Assembly (NCBI GenBank): GCA_011800155.1 | Contig: CM022376.1 | Span: forward strand, 2,542,001-2,606,000 | Direction of reading: 5' to 3' | DNA: 64,000 nt | Source of the DNA: Flammulina velutipes | Taxonomy: Eukaryota > Basidiomycota > Agaricomycetes > Agaricales > Physalacriaceae | In this document: positions 34,241 to 47,375 of the stretch, in pieces | Position numbering within the stretch: the stretch's first letter is position 1 | Layout of the letters: every line of letters begins with the position of its first letter | Position numbers and translations under genes: made by a program | The notes under the pieces: model-generated | What the model was told of the DNA's origin: nothing | What the model saw: only the letters and a program-made list of their open reading frames with translations | Database searches by the model: none

Positions 34241-34486
34241 AATTTTGTACCAGCGGATCATATTATCGAGAAACACGTGTCACACGACGTCCCGGGCCTC
34301 CTTTCCCTCTCACTTTTTATTGCTATCTGTTCTCCAACCTTGCAAGGTTCTCGAAACAGGTATCATAGTGAATCCACTAGTAGTCGATCTTTGCTTAGTG
34401 AGTCTCACGATATCAGGAGGTATGATGTGTCAATCTCGAATGATGCACCCCTATATTGAGTTGTTTTCTGTAGCTCCTTCAAAAAC

Positions 34487-35770
34487 ATGAATTCGAGCAG
34501 TGGCGTGGACGCCCTCTGCGACGATGTCCTATCCCTCATTTTCACTCTTTCGAGTGCCTCGACTACTCAATGCGACTCCCTAACACGAGAAGACGCTCCT
34601 TGGGTATTATCATATGTATGCCGTCGTTGGCGGGCCCTCGTCCTATCTACCCCTCTCCTGTGGAATGCCCTCGTGCTCAATGTCGAAGAATACGACGACT
34701 CCCCATCTAGCACGACAACACTCGCGGTCCTACTCGATCTATACCTCCAACGGTCCGCGGACGTAGCTATCAGCGTCGAGATACATGATAACACATACGA
34801 GGAGAAAGCACTAACATCACAAAACCGAGAATGGTTCCTCCATTGTTTTATTGCCCTCCTGATTCCTACGACACGTAAATGGCGTGAATTGGTCTTGGAC
34901 GCCCCACACGACATTGTAGGCGCACTGTCGGGATGCTCGTTTGATAACCTACGAATACTTGGGCTATCTCCGTTTACGCCACTCGTTCACAGCGGACTCG
35001 CACTTGTGCCGTGGTATGGGATACGTTATCTAAGTACTGGCATACATGGGCCTATTTGGCTTCCAAGGATGCCGAATCTGGAGGAATGGCATCTCTATGC
35101 GAGCGGAGCATGCCCCAGTGAGGACGTAGCCGAGACAGTGTCGGGAATGACTCGCCTCCCTCTCTTTGACCTCCCTCTCCTTCGCATCATAACCCTCAAC
35201 GGCACCCCCACGAATGGAATGATCGACCAACTCTCGAGGTGTCTACATGCCCCAGCATTGGAAACACTAGGACTCTGTATCGGAAGACCCGCTCCTCATC
35301 TCCGTTTCCCTATGTTCGCGAACGCGAAAAGGTTAATCAACCTCTCGATCGATGTGAAGTACTTTTGGGTGGGTCCTGAGCCTCCTATTGTCCATTACAA
35401 CGATTCGACGATCCCTCTTCTGTTGCATTCCCCAAACGTAACGAACCTCCACCTGGGCGTAAGGTCCGCCTCACCCGCTGCTATCGAAGCTATTCGCTTT
35501 GGTGCCGTTCCAAAGTTGAAGACATTGCGTCTCCATTTTGCTACCATGGAGGCATACCCGGAACATATCCTTTGTACGCTCGAGGCTCTGGTTCTTCGTT
35601 CCATGACTCCTCTGTCGGAACTTGTCTTGGATGGATATGGCCAGACAATGGGATATGGGAGGGACGTATCCTTTCGGGATGCTGGATATCAGAAGAGATG
35701 GGTGGCACTCGGAAAGGTTATCAGTGTTCATTCTATCAGTTCCCATAGAGGATTTAATGATCAATCTTAA
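34487..35770 (+). CDS. F-box-like protein of the second subfamily, 427 aa
   Basis: Single-exon frame from an ATG. F-box core near the start: VDALCDDVLSLIFTLSS, then PWVLSYVCRRWRALVLSTPLLW. LRR-like tail: LPLLRIITL, APALETLGL, VTNLHLGV, VPKLKTLRLHFATMEAYPEHIL. Its closest relative in the window is the gene at 16107. A short upstream exon as in that gene cannot be excluded, because several paralogues start with one. Predicted substrate receptor of an SCF ubiquitin ligase. It ends 184 bases from the convergent stop of the glycosyltransferase gene. Confidence 0.8.
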   Translation: MNSSSGVDALCDDVLSLIFTLSSASTTQCDSLTREDAPWVLSYVCRRWRALVLSTPLLWNALVLNVEEYDDSPSSTTTLAVLLDLYLQRSADVAISVEIHDNTYEEKALTSQNREWFLHCFIALLIPTTRKWRELVLDAPHDIVGALSGCSFDNLRILGLSPFTPLVHSGLALVPWYGIRYLSTGIHGPIWLPRMPNLEEWHLYASGACPSEDVAETVSGMTRLPLFDLPLLRIITLNGTPTNGMIDQLSRCLHAPALETLGLCIGRPAPHLRFPMFANAKRLINLSIDVKYFWVGPEPPIVHYNDSTIPLLLHSPNVTNLHLGVRSASPAAIEAIRFGAVPKLKTLRLHFATMEAYPEHILCTLEALVLRSMTPLSELVLDGYGQTMGYGRDVSFRDAGYQKRWVALGKVISVHSISSHRGFNDQS

Positions 35771-35953
35771 TAGATAGCATTGTCGATGCTCTTAGTAGTT
35801 TGCGATACGACATCTGGTATTAATATGTTAATGGTATTCTCTATCAGCGGTTAAATACAATATACACGTACACTACTACCGTCTACGAGGAAGAGAGCTA
35901 ACAGTAACAAAAAGCAAGTACGTGGTATGCGGGTCCAAAGCGTAAAGACAGAA

Positions 35954-38900
35954 CTAATATGAGAAGATCATCAACCAAGGATTCAAGACGATCTGAAGGA
36001 GACGTAAGCAACGATATGTATCATCGTCAAAGAGGTTGACTCACCGGGAAAAGTATATGACTAGCGGTAACAATAGCGAGCGGGAAGATCACACCCCAGT
36101 ACGCTCCAGGAATGCGCCATTCTTCCGGGATGAGAGGCAGAGACATAACAATCATCCCCGCGATGATCAAGAAACAAACAACCAACACCTGCCAATACCG
36201 CTTCCAGATCTTCGGCACCTCGAGGAAGAAATTAGATCGTTCTACCTCCTTCGCCGTCGCACCCCAAGTGATGTTGTACGAGAACAGATGTGCGAGCAAG
36301 GCGACGGAGAGATGCATGCTAAGTCCGCCGAAGAAGAAGAAACTAGAAACGATCAGTGAAGCCCTATTTCGAACATGGATCAACTCACAAGAACGGGATC
36401 CAAGTGACGTTCTCGATGAGCGACGCCAGGATGCTCCTCTTGCCCAGCCGATACTCCAACAACGTATATCCCAAGTTACCCGCGCCGGGGAAGACGACCG
36501 TGCACGCCAGCCAAATCTCGAACGAATGCATATAGAATCCGTCGACTTCCAGTGCCCATCCAAGGAGGCAGTAGTTGATGAGGGATAGCGCTGCGGCTGC
36601 TGCGATACCGTAGTACGAGAACATATACGACATCATTGTGATCTTGTAGTGCACGGGAGCGTCCGACCAGATAAAGACACGCAGTTGTTTCGTTATCGGG
36701 CCTGCATGCCACCAGTCCTTGAGCGGGTTGAAGATAAGTTCGTTACAACCTAGTAGATATGTCAGACAGAGAGCTCGGAGCAAAGAAAAGAAAAGAACGA
36801 ACCATATGAATACTTTTGCCAGCGGTTGAGTTCGTCGTCAACGGTCAGCGAGACGCCTTCCTTGAATCCTCCATTCGAATATGTTGCCCAGCGAATAATG
36901 TAGCCTTTTAACTATGCGATCGTCAGCAACGAGTTACGCAGTGTCGAGCAAAATACCTTACCTGAAGTCGTAACGCCATGTCGAAATCCTCCGAGACGTT
37001 GCTCTCCGACCATATCTTCTTGACGCCGTCATCCGGATCGATGAACGCCGCATCTTGGATAGCGGACCATCGAAGGAAGGCGTTATGTCCAACGAAAGGA
37101 GCGACCTCGCCGTTAGCGCAGCCCATGCTAATACATCTGTTGATGCGCCTAGTGAAATGCGCGATGCCGTTCTCGAAGTAGTGGTGCGCAACTTGCATAA
37201 CGTCTGTCAAGGCGCTTAGTGCGAGTAGAAAGTGAAGACGAAAGTACTAACCGGATTCGTGTTGGATGATAGCAACATCGGGGCATTCAGTCAGCTCGCG
37301 AGCAGCATCGCGGAAGCAATCCTAAGAAATAGTTCAGGTCTAAGGAAATCCATGGAAGACGAGAGACATACCTCTGGGACGATGGTATCCGAGTCGACGA
37401 TGAGGATTACGTCACCCATCCGTAGACTCTTCGCGTTGCATGCCCATGGCCTCCAACGTTGGCCACTCTCCAGGTAGACCTCCTCGATTGCGAGCTCCAA
37501 AGCCTTATCTTCCAACCCTTCTTCGTGCTCACCCTTCTCGCTCTCCTCTAATTCCTTCAATTTGCGTTCCATCTTCAGCGACAGCGCCAAGCCGTAGTTC
37601 ATGTTCGATGCCTTCTTGAAACGACCCGCGCGTTTGTATCCATCGGCGTCGCCCGAATGCGGGGGACGCGCCACCCAGCCAATGTTGTGGTTCTCGTAGA
37701 AGGACATTCGCTTCTCCTTCTCGTCTTCGGACAGAAGTTGGAGTCCGTCGTCGTGCACGAAGATGCTAGAGGTACCGCCTTGGCGAGCGTACGTCTGCAT
37801 TGCTTTCTTTAACGAGATGACGGAGGGAGCGCTGGAGTAAGACTCAGCATCTTGCAACTGAAAAAGGCAGAAGAAAAGACTTACATGGTCTCCTCGAGGC
37901 TTTCTTTGTAAACAGGCAATTCTACGGTCACATGGGGAAGACGGCCATCCACTTCAGGATTAGGTTCGGGCGGGACGGCCGAGTAGTACTTGGAGTTTTC
38001 GTGGTACTGGGCGACGGGTCCGAGACTAGACACGGTGTTAGAGACGGAGAAGAGATTGAGGCAAGCTAACGTACACAAAGGAGACGTTCGTAATGATCTG
38101 CAGGCAGAAAAACTAGTGGAGTGATTAAGGTGAGTGTAACACCGAGAGAGACGATCGATACGTACGAGAGAGACACAGAGCAAAAACGGGATCGTGACGA
38201 GGACGATGAAGCGCTTGTAGTCATGATCCATACGGTACTCGGAGATCATCGTTGATATTCCGGACGAGATGAAAACTAACAGTCATGGTAAGTAGGCAGT
38301 CAAGGTAAACCAACGAAAGCACTTACAGATGGAGAGCGCCGCACCCAGACCACCATAAACGGGGGCAAACATACGCATCGGCCTCGCCTGGGCGGACAAC
38401 TGCTTCTCGGGATCGCCTGACTTGAGCTTCCAGGTAAAGTTCCACGACGACTGGGGCTTAGGCTTCTCCCGTTCGGCGAGAACTGCAGCCGCGGCAGCAT
38501 CTGCGACAGCTGCAGCTGCGTCTTTAGCCTTGCTTGCGGCGGTAAGGCTGACGTCCGAGGCGGTAGTGGAAGGAGTGACAGATGGGGGGCCTGATGACAC
38601 GGAGACGGATGCAGCTTGACGGGACCGCCAGACGAGTTTCATCAACTTGTCCTCAAAGTCATGGCAGAGGGGAATGATGTTGTCGAGATCGTCCGACCAA
38701 GCGACAAGGACGCGTTCATCACGCTGTAAAAAAATTTGATGACCATCGGGGATTGATATGAGAAGCGGAAACGTACAATAAAGGCACCGCATTGCTCTTT
38801 GTCTGCACGAACGAGATGAGCAACGGTGTCGAGGACTTGGATGCGGGTATCGGAATCGATGTAGATTGCTGGGGCGTCGTCGGACACGGTAGCCAGAGCT

Positions 38901-39182
38901 GCATGAATGGCAGCACTTCGAACTTTGACTGCGATGAGCGGGTTGAGTTGGCGGATGGCTGCTTCGAAGGGAGCTAGGTAGTGGTTTTCGTATGGAAAGA
39001 CACGAAAGTTGCCTGGCGCGACACGCAGACATACTCCGGCCGCCACGTTCTCCTCTGAAGGTTTGAACCACGCATCGCCCTGCGTCTGCAAAGAGTGTGA
39101 GATAATTATGAAGGCATTATTACTGGATACGTACACGACCCCAGACGTAGTGCAGAACGGCATCATAGTTGTCGTAGTCCAT
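35954..39182 (-). CDS. Family 2 glycosyltransferase, membrane-bound, 868 aa, 13 exons
   Basis: Exons (minus): 39182-39135, 39085-38777, 38723-38327, 38275-38166, 38097-38075, 38025-37885, 37831-37372, 37321-37252, 37203-36962, 36911-36803, 36749-36389, 36342-36045, 35992-35954. All introns are 48-68 nt GT-AG and the sum is exactly 869 codons. The protein has an N-terminal domain (1-250) with an Ala-rich linker, a hydrophobic segment (about 270-295), then the GT2 domain: LPHVTVELPVYKESLEE, GDVILIVDSDTIVPE (DxD-type, ~480-496), SEDFDMALRLQ (~590-600) and NRWQKYSYG, which stands where processive GT2 enzymes have Q-x-x-R-W. The C-terminal third has several membrane helices. It probably transfers sugar from a nucleotide donor at a membrane, in cell-wall or capsule-type glycan synthesis. 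Donor and product are unknown. Confidence 0.85.
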
Positions 39183-41815
39183 GGTGGCTCAGATTGAACG
39201 ACAAGGAAGGTCGGAATGGGCGAACTCAAGCTGAGAATAGATGAACATCGACCTTATAAAAAGCTAGGCCCCTTGAGAAGCATTAAACTTACCTTCTGTT
39301 CGATGGAATGCTCGGCATCTCGCTGTGCCAGCTACTGTATAGCGCCGTGACAGCCTGCCCGGTTTTCCATCACCGAGGCGCATGCCTGTGCCTTGCATTC
39401 AATTTAGCAAGCAATACAAACGCGATGAAAGATAGTTCATGGTGGTCGGAGGACAAGAGCGGTTTAGTTTGTCCGTGTTATTGTACAACTTCCGTTCGAT
39501 CACACCGCTCGTTAGCACGACTCTCGATGCATTGGAACTACGAACGCGGTAGATAACTGGTATCGCGTACGTATTCTTTGAAACTCCGTGTCAACATCGC
39601 GCTTGATTGAGATATCAATTAATTGAACCACCGAGTTATTTCCATATGCACACGCTAGACGTTGCATCCGTACGACACCCACCATCTAACACTGGTGATC
39701 TGCCGTCTTATGTACGAGTTACAACGAATCAAACACAATCAACTTTATCTTCCTTTTATCTTTATTCATCGATGCCATCCGTCTTCCTCGGTGCTCATAC
39801 TTTATCTCTTCTACCTCTCCTCGCGAGCGCGCAGACGCCATGCCAAGTCGTCATTATTCCCAGCCGCGAAATGTCCAACATACATTCAGTCCCTCACATT
39901 CCATCACGGTCCAGGCGACTGGCAATACAATCCTTTTCCCACGCATGGCCTCCCGTGCGCGCTGTCCCCCTTGTTAATCAGGTCGTCACTATCCAGAATC
40001 GCACCGTTCTAAAAGTCATACTTTGATCACATCGATCCGGAGCTCCTGCGTCCCATCTACCCAATCCGGAGATAAGGACTCGGGGACCTTGGCATTTCGC
40101 AATAAGTGGCGCAAATAGTACATGTATTCCAACTTGAGCTATGTGTTTAGCGCATCGTACCTCACCCTCAAAATCTACGTATCCAATCCATGCGCGTCTT
40201 AAAAATTTACTGGGGGACGAAGCAACCCCACGAGATACTATTGAATACTAGAAGATGAGCTACATACCCAGCATTATTCCTTGTACCTTGAACCACGTCT
40301 TCGACTAACAGATACCACGAAAATTAGTGCATGTTCTGGTGTTCAAACCCTCTGTATTACACGGCACCTTTGCTTTTTAGTTTGTTAGTCAGGCTAATAT
40401 ACACTAGCTTTGCTCTACATCCTAGCGTATCCGCTCACTGAAGCGCTTTCTCGTGTTTCCTCGGAGACTTATAATTGATCTGCCCATCAGAAATATGACT
40501 CTCATGCGGCGTGGAAAGGTGACATTATTCGCGATGTGGCGTTAGCGCCCGCGTCGGTCCATCATACAATGTACCTATCCTATTCACTAGACTTACTAAT
40601 GGTGGGAAATCCCTCCATATTATCGTTCAAACGTTCGCCACTTATCGTGAGAAGTGCTTCTACCCGGCCTATCGGCAACCCCAACAAAACGACAACGCCT
40701 CATCAGAAAGCGAGAGAAAATCGCTGCAGCTTAGCTTGGGGATAGCAGAACTTGCTATACACGATGCTTGCCTGTTATCGCCACCCTTAAAATTTTAATA
40801 TCCAACGCCACGCAGAGCTAGGACTGGTTCCACTCAGAAAGCGCATAAAAATAGGCCTATCGCGTCGTGCGTACAAAATTTGCATTGTTCGAAGAACAGC
40901 GATGCATGTCTTCTTCGCTACAGCGGGTGCACTCAGAGACCGAATCATGACTTCAAAGCCAATCTACTCACAGAAGGGTGTGAGCATACTTTTCATATAC
41001 CGGCGACGAAATAGCACCTGCAGAGCAATGTGGCGGATCGCCGACGGTTTGTTGGAGAATACGGAAACGTAGAGATGCCGACGTGAAACTCCGCCCGTCA
41101 ATAGCCTTCCTTGTCTTCTTCCCATCATCATCATCATCGCATGGGCTTCGGTTTTGCTTTCACTACTGCCACAAAAGACGCATCGCCTCGAGAAAATACG
41201 AAACAACGATATTCGCGGTACGCAGTCTGTTCCGTGCCGCATTTCATTAAGAAATCCAAACAAGGTTTCTCTTTCAGGAAGCGCCGGTGTCAAGCCGCTT
41301 TCCCAGCTATTCATTTTCAAGTTGAGTTAGACTGGATGTCCAATGATAGGTCGACGTGGTGATACACCTTAGCCCATTCAATCAAAAGGCTAGACGTTCT
41401 GGTGCGGTCAGGCAAAGTGATAGATTCAAAGTACCAAGGATTGATCGACATCCAGGCTACCGGGGAAAACATACCGTCTTGGGCGACGCGTTCTTCCTCC
41501 ATGATACTCGGAAATCTCTTCGCATCCAGTATGCACGCTATCCACTCCAAGGTAAGCACTAGTCTCCTTCTGCGCATTGGATTGCCAACTGGTTAATGAA
41601 TAGAAGGTTATCCAAAACGCGCGGATAGCGTCCTGCTGCTTGCAGAGTACGTACACGCACGAGATCTCGGTTAAGGGCCAGATCAATACGGAGTTGACAC
41701 CTTCTAGGTACATGCACGACTTCCATACCGGCAATGGCGTCGAAGCGGATCCAATCTTTTCTTAAAACCAACGCGCTTGTTCTCCTTCCCAAGTCCCTTC
41801 CAGGCCTCTATTCCG
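39183..41815. other. 2.6-kb spacer between two divergent carbohydrate genes
   Basis: It should hold the promoters of the glycosyltransferase (left) and the glycoside hydrolase (right). Minus-strand frames at 41317-41792 are open for 77-102 codons, but no splice join gives a recognisable protein. I see no other gene. Confidence 0.4.
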
Positions 41816-44109
41816 ATGTCTTCCTCTTCATCCTCGACGCATCGTATCGTCGAACACATCGAAGACAGCCCGGTACACCAGACAAGGTTCCACCTAGGAC
41901 CGGATGACGGAGAGTCCGACGTCTATCCCGCAGCAGCAGCAGCTACTACCTCCCGATCCCGCCTCTCTTTTGCTGAATCTCTGCCTACAACCCCACGCTC
42001 CTTCTTCTTCACCCAGAATGCCAACCCGTTCTCACCTCCTGCCAGCGTACGCAGCTTTAGCAGCCCGACCGACACCCCCATGCAGACTCCGGCATACCAG
42101 CCGTCAGCACAATACCCATTTCCCGAATCCGGCGCCCCTCGCAGTGGTGCTAGTACGGCGGACATATCTCGGACGTCTTCTTCGCACTTTACTCCGACAG
42201 CAGAGCATCCCCGTGGATATCTTCGCAGTAGTATGTCGCGCGAGGCATTCGCGTCTCCTCCCCCTCGTCCTCTCACAATCTACAACACACCCGTTTCATC
42301 TGCCAAGGTCGTACGCGACAGGCCCAAATCAACGATGCTGGTAGACGATGGTCACCTGGATAAACCTTGGATGGGCAAACGGAACAAACACGACAAACTA
42401 GCGTACTTTCTCACCTATACGGTAGCCTTCCTCGGGATCGTCGGCGGAGCTCTCAAGTGTTACTTCGACTACCGCAGTGTCTCTTTCATCACATCCAACT
42501 TATGCCCCGTCCTCGACGTGAACTTCGACACCGACCAAGACATCTTCGGCGACAACGGGGTCTTCTTCCGAGAAGTTGACATGAGCGGCTTCGGGTATGC
42601 TTATGTGACTCTTGCTGCCATTCACGTCTCGTTAACTTTTTTGGTAGAAACGGCGAATTCGAAATGACTACCAACTCGCCGAACAACTCCTTCGTTCACG
42701 ACGGGAAGTTGTATCTCTTACCTACACTCACGGAGGACAGCATCGGTCAAGGCGCGCTGCTCGATGGGCACGTCTACAACATCACCGACTGCACTTTCAA
42801 CATTACCCGTGGTCTCTCCTATACCCAGTCTTCAACGCATGAACATTTGACCGCCATGGGCTCCGATTCCGACTTTGACGCCGACGGTTATTATCGCGCC
42901 TGCTCCGCAATCAGCAACTCCACCGTTGGAAAGATCATCAACCCCGTCCAGAGCGCGCGTCTTAGCACGAGGAAGAGCGCCAGCATTCGCTATGGCAAGG
43001 TTGAGGTCACCGCAAAGCTGCCAACCGGGTATGTCGTTCGCTTTCTTGAGAGCATCTGGACTTTTGTTGACGTTTCCTTTGTAGAGACTGGGTCGGTCCT
43101 TGCGTTTATGGGATCGCGTTCGGTTGAACTGACAGTCTTTATAGATGTGGCCAGCTATATGGATGCTTCCAGTAGATAACGCCTACGGCGCCTGGCCTTT
43201 GAGTGGTAAGTTTCGCTGTCGTCTTTACGTCGTCTATTCATTCATGATTAATCCAGGCGAAATCGACATCATGGAAGGACGAGGAAATGGTCCATCTTAC
43301 CCTAAACAGTACGTCCCGCCTTCCCGCTCTATCTACTCTCCAGCTTTTAACATCAATTTGTAGGGGATCCAACTACGTTCGCGGATCGCTCAATTGGGGG
43401 CCCATGACATGGCTCAACGCAGTCTCCAAGACTTACGGATGGTGGAAACTCCGCCGTGGCTCCTACGGCGCGGGGTTCCATACGTACTCTATAGAATGGA
43501 CGGAAGACTTCATGTACGTCTCCTAATCTCACCTCGCCTCACCTCGTCCCTTCATCTAAACCGCTCTTCCCAGCCGGATATACGTCGACACGCGCCTACA
43601 CCACATGCTCGAAACAAAGATCAAGTCCTCCTTCTGGGATCGCGGCGAGTTTCCACCTGTGGTCATGAACGGATCGGAGTCGATTGTGCTACACGACCCA
43701 TGGGTGAACGGGACGAAAGCCGCGCCGTTCGACCAGAGTATGTCTGTCTACACCGTCATACTTAAATATACTCATCGGTACCGACCCACAGAGTTCTATC
43801 TGATCCTCGACGTTGGAGTAGGCGGTACCAATGGCTGGTTCCCTGATGGGAAGGAGAAGCCCTGGTTGGATGGCTCGTTGAGTACGTATACTTCCCCTGG
43901 GGAGCCTCATTGAAGCTGATCTCGACGCCTCGTTTTCCAGCTGCGATGAAAGACTTCTACTTGGCGAAGGACCAGTGGCTCCCGACGTGGCCGGAGAATA
44001 CGGATGATCGTGCCTTTGTTATGTACGTCTGCCCTTGCGTCATCTATCCTCTCATTATACTGATCCTTTGTATCATAGTGACTCGGTGAAGATGTGGGAA
44101 CAGTGCTGA
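41816..44109 (+). CDS. Family 16 glycoside hydrolase, type II membrane protein, 598 aa, 10 exons
   Basis: Exons: 41816-42594, 42648-43028, 43085-43091 (7 nt), 43145-43205, 43257-43308, 43364-43513, 43574-43737, 43792-43881, 43941-44022, 44079-44109; together exactly 599 codons. Residues 1-195 are a Ser/Pro-rich cytoplasmic tail, followed by one membrane helix (about 202-222, LAYFLTYTVAFLGIVGGAL), so the catalytic part faces the secretory lumen or cell surface. The GH16 domain contains PAIWMLP and the catalytic GEIDIMEGRGN (E-x-D-x-x-E), plus YSIEWTEDFI and LILDVGVGGTNGWFPDG. GH16 enzymes cleave or remodel beta-1,3/1,4-glucans; a role in cell-wall beta-glucan remodelling is likely. The microexon is needed to keep the frame and supplies the Asp-Trp (TGDW) of the family. 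Divergent from the glycosyltransferase. Confidence 0.88.
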
Positions 44110-44989
44110 TCGCGCGACGTATATTGGACACTTTTACGATTGATTGATGTTGCTTTACTTACTAGACGGGTTTCGGTATACGTACATATGATATATTCTT
44201 ATTCCAACAACTGTTGTGGATACTTAGTGTAAACCTATGATTGGAACTGATACACCTGTTGTGTATATTTTCTTTAGACGACTTGATCCACTCCGGTTGA
44301 GATCAGCAAACGTTACCTCTACGCAAGAAAATGGGAGACACTCAAGTTATCGGAAGGTACGCCCTTGGAACGCTGCATGGCGAACGATCAGTAATATCGA
44401 AATCTCCCTGATAGTTCCGTTTGAACAGGTGGATATAGATCGACGCTCCCGCATCTGAATTACTTGGACCTATGCCTCGGGCAGTTTTATCTTTTCGAGA
44501 GTCCACAGGGGTATTCAGCGCTCGATATCTGTATTCATCAACACGCCAAAGGATTCGACAACTTCGGGCCAACTGTCTTAAATCAACTTTCTGATCCCGT
44601 TATGCCTGAGCTCAGATAATGTGTGAACGCTAAGGAAAATACTGCCCTTGTATTTTCTATAGTATCGGTCACCTGGTAGCGATGAGTATCATACACCCGT
44701 TCCTAACCCTTTTACAGAGAGAGTACCATTCAGCATATTACTAACGCATATACGCAGCACTATTGCTCGTGTTGATCATAGAAACCTTAGCATTTACCAG
44801 TACTCTACATCAACGCGAACTTCGGCCAATTGGTTTCCAGCGCGAACCCCAAAACCAATATATGTAATCTCTCAAAAGGACGATATCAACAACCTCTGCG
44901 AAAGGTATAACTGCGACGGATATCGTACATTATCTAGAATGTTCGTCCGCAGCCAACGATATGGTACGAGAAATACGCCTCCATTGCCT
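44110..44989. other. Intergenic, no gene seen
   Basis: Short frames only; grades into repeat family A copy 4. Confidence 0.4.
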
Positions 44990-45054
44990 CTGAGTATTAT
45001 TCCCAAACGCCAACATCAAATTCTCAGCGAAAAGTCATCAAAGACTCTCTTCAT

Positions 45055-45643
45055 GTCTACCGGGCGTCCGGCTCGTCCGTCTATCAGGTCAAAGCGTCTT
45101 CAAACATGGACCATCGGCATCCTGTCATTGGAGAAGGAAGAGGACGAAGACGAAGCGGCAATAACTCGCGTATGGCTCGTTGGGATCGTTTTCGTCCGGA
45201 TACTGACAGTAGATCATAATGAAAACGACGTCGACAGGGCAGCGAGGAGAAGCGTAACGATAACTGCGTCCCAGTGGTCGATCGACTAATTTGGACAGGC
45301 GCGGTTTGTCCTCCAGTCGGTCATCTGTCTACCGGGCGTCCGGCTCGTCCGTCTATCAGGCCAAAACGTCTTCAAACAGAATGCACGAACCATCCTGTCG
45401 TCGGAGAAGAGAGGAGACGACGACGAAGCGATAAGAACAAGAGCATGGCTCGTTGGGATCGTTCCGATACCCCATCAAGGCGTAATCGTCGACTTGTTCG
45501 TCCGGATGGTTGTAGTAGACAATGATGAAAACGACGTTGACGGGCCAGTGAGGAGAGACGGAACGATAGCTTCGTCCTAGTATCGTCCCAATAGTCGGTC
45601 AACCAACTTGGACAGGCGCGGTTCGTCCTCTGGTCGGTCATCC
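45055..45643. repeat. Local tandem duplication in repeat A copy 4
   Basis: GTCTACCGGGCGTCCGGCTC starts at 45055 and again at 45327 (period 272). Both units end with TTGGACAGGCGCGGTT and GTCGGTCAT. The two units have diverged from each other. Confidence 0.6.
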
Positions 45644-47375
45644 CCTTCATATCCACCAGTACGACCCATCCAGAGTACCTCCGCGCCGTAACGGACCTCC
45701 CTTCTGCACGTGGGAAATCCCTGCCTTCCCAACGACGACATTCCCTCGTCAGCAGAAATCTGCTGTTGTCGTCCCGTCATCGCGAAGGTCCATGTATGCG
45801 AGGTTGGAGCTCCACAACTCGTTCGCGCGCCTGGAGGAGGTATGGTACATAAGGACAACACCGCGATTGGTTTCGATGTCCTCGTTAGGATTTTGGGGCG
45901 CCTCCTTGGTTTTCATCGTCTTCATTACGGGCCTGACATTCCTCCAGGCTGAGAGCCGGAACCGCTGTAATCCGTGTCGTCCATGGGATAGACGACACCA
46001 CGAAATATGCAGAACGGCCAGAAAGACGAGTCGCTCGTACGACGAGGTATGATGGGTTTGCTGCAGGTTGGAACTGCGTCTGGATTTGGTCGCCTTAATG
46101 GCGTCGTTGACGGAGCGCAGTACGATTCCAAGCTAGAAAAAGGATGTTTAGATTGGACATATAATGCAGTGGGAGAAGACGTACAGAGCCAGGACTAGGG
46201 TCGTTGAATCGACATGCTTTGCTGCCATATAATTGCATTAGACAACGAACGAAGCGTCTTGGACATGTCCTGTTGCAGTTTTTCGGCAAGGCGCATGACT
46301 GTCCAACAGTACAGCATGCATACCCTGAGCGAAAGATAGCAGAGCAGAAACACCAATTGGTGTCCAAGAATCCGCGCAGGCCAAAATCTGACTCGTCGTC
46401 GGGCAATACAGCGATAACATTTTCACGGATGACGATAGTATAGCCTAGGCCCTCCGTTGCTTCGAGCACGGTAGTCCCGCTGCGAAATCGTTCCTTCGGC
46501 GTCGGTTCGCAGGTCGTAGTTTGAGACGCGACGACCACTCCGAAGGACAGAGTAACGAAAAGAGAGTCGGCTATCTGAAGGCAGGGTAGATTCGGCCAAG
46601 TGTGGGATGGTGGACGCTGGCAGCTACCAGACGGGGGAAATTTTCCATCGGCATGGACATGTATTGCACGAACAGGGACGAAGGCAAGGTGGACTAAAGA
46701 GAGCTTAGACGTTGTCGTCGTCGTAATGAAAGGCCAGGTCGTCAGTCCTGCTCGGTTGGAAAGACTAGGTGCGTTATGAGCATGCAAATCTTTTGAAAAA
46801 GTCTTCGTGAAGACGTACATCGAGCTGATCAGTGCCGCGTGGTCATCCCTCCATAGCCCTACGCGGTCCCATGAAACTCGAAGCCTGGAGCGCCGGGAGG
46901 AACAGTGACTAGTGGGTGGGGTTTGGGCAGTGAATACGTAGAGGAGCCGGAATTTCCTGGTGGTTCTTCAGCCAAACCCAGACCACAAAGGGAGCGTACA
47001 CGCACAGATCACAGTGGATGGGATTTTCCTGTAGCGCAGAAAGGATTCCACAAACGAGGCCAGTACAGCCAGGTTTGGTCTTTTGACAGGCTTCGGTTCG
47101 TCCATATGCGTCCTCTAGGTCCGCCAGCAGTACTCGATACGCCAAACAACAGGATACGTGATTATCGCTGCGAAAGGAATCGCGACCGCATATAAGTATC
47201 CTAAGAAACGGACAGTCGCCTATGAGTGCAAGATGCTACAGCAGCCAGGGAGACGCACCATCCAGCGAGTATCCTCCATTCAATGCTCCCTTCGAGCAGG
47301 ATTCCATAGCAAATCACAGTGAGTTTCCATGTAACTTTGAGGACGAGATGGTGGTAAGAGGCAGAAGAGCAACGG

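Noticed and set aside
41317..41792. Minus-strand gene beside the GH16 start
   Set aside because: Two or three 77-102-codon frames look suggestive but no GT-AG join gives a continuous, recognisable product.
46095..46820. 241-aa minus-strand protein
   Set aside because: It lies in repeat A copy 4. The frame conserved between copies is a different one, and this frame is broken in the other copies.
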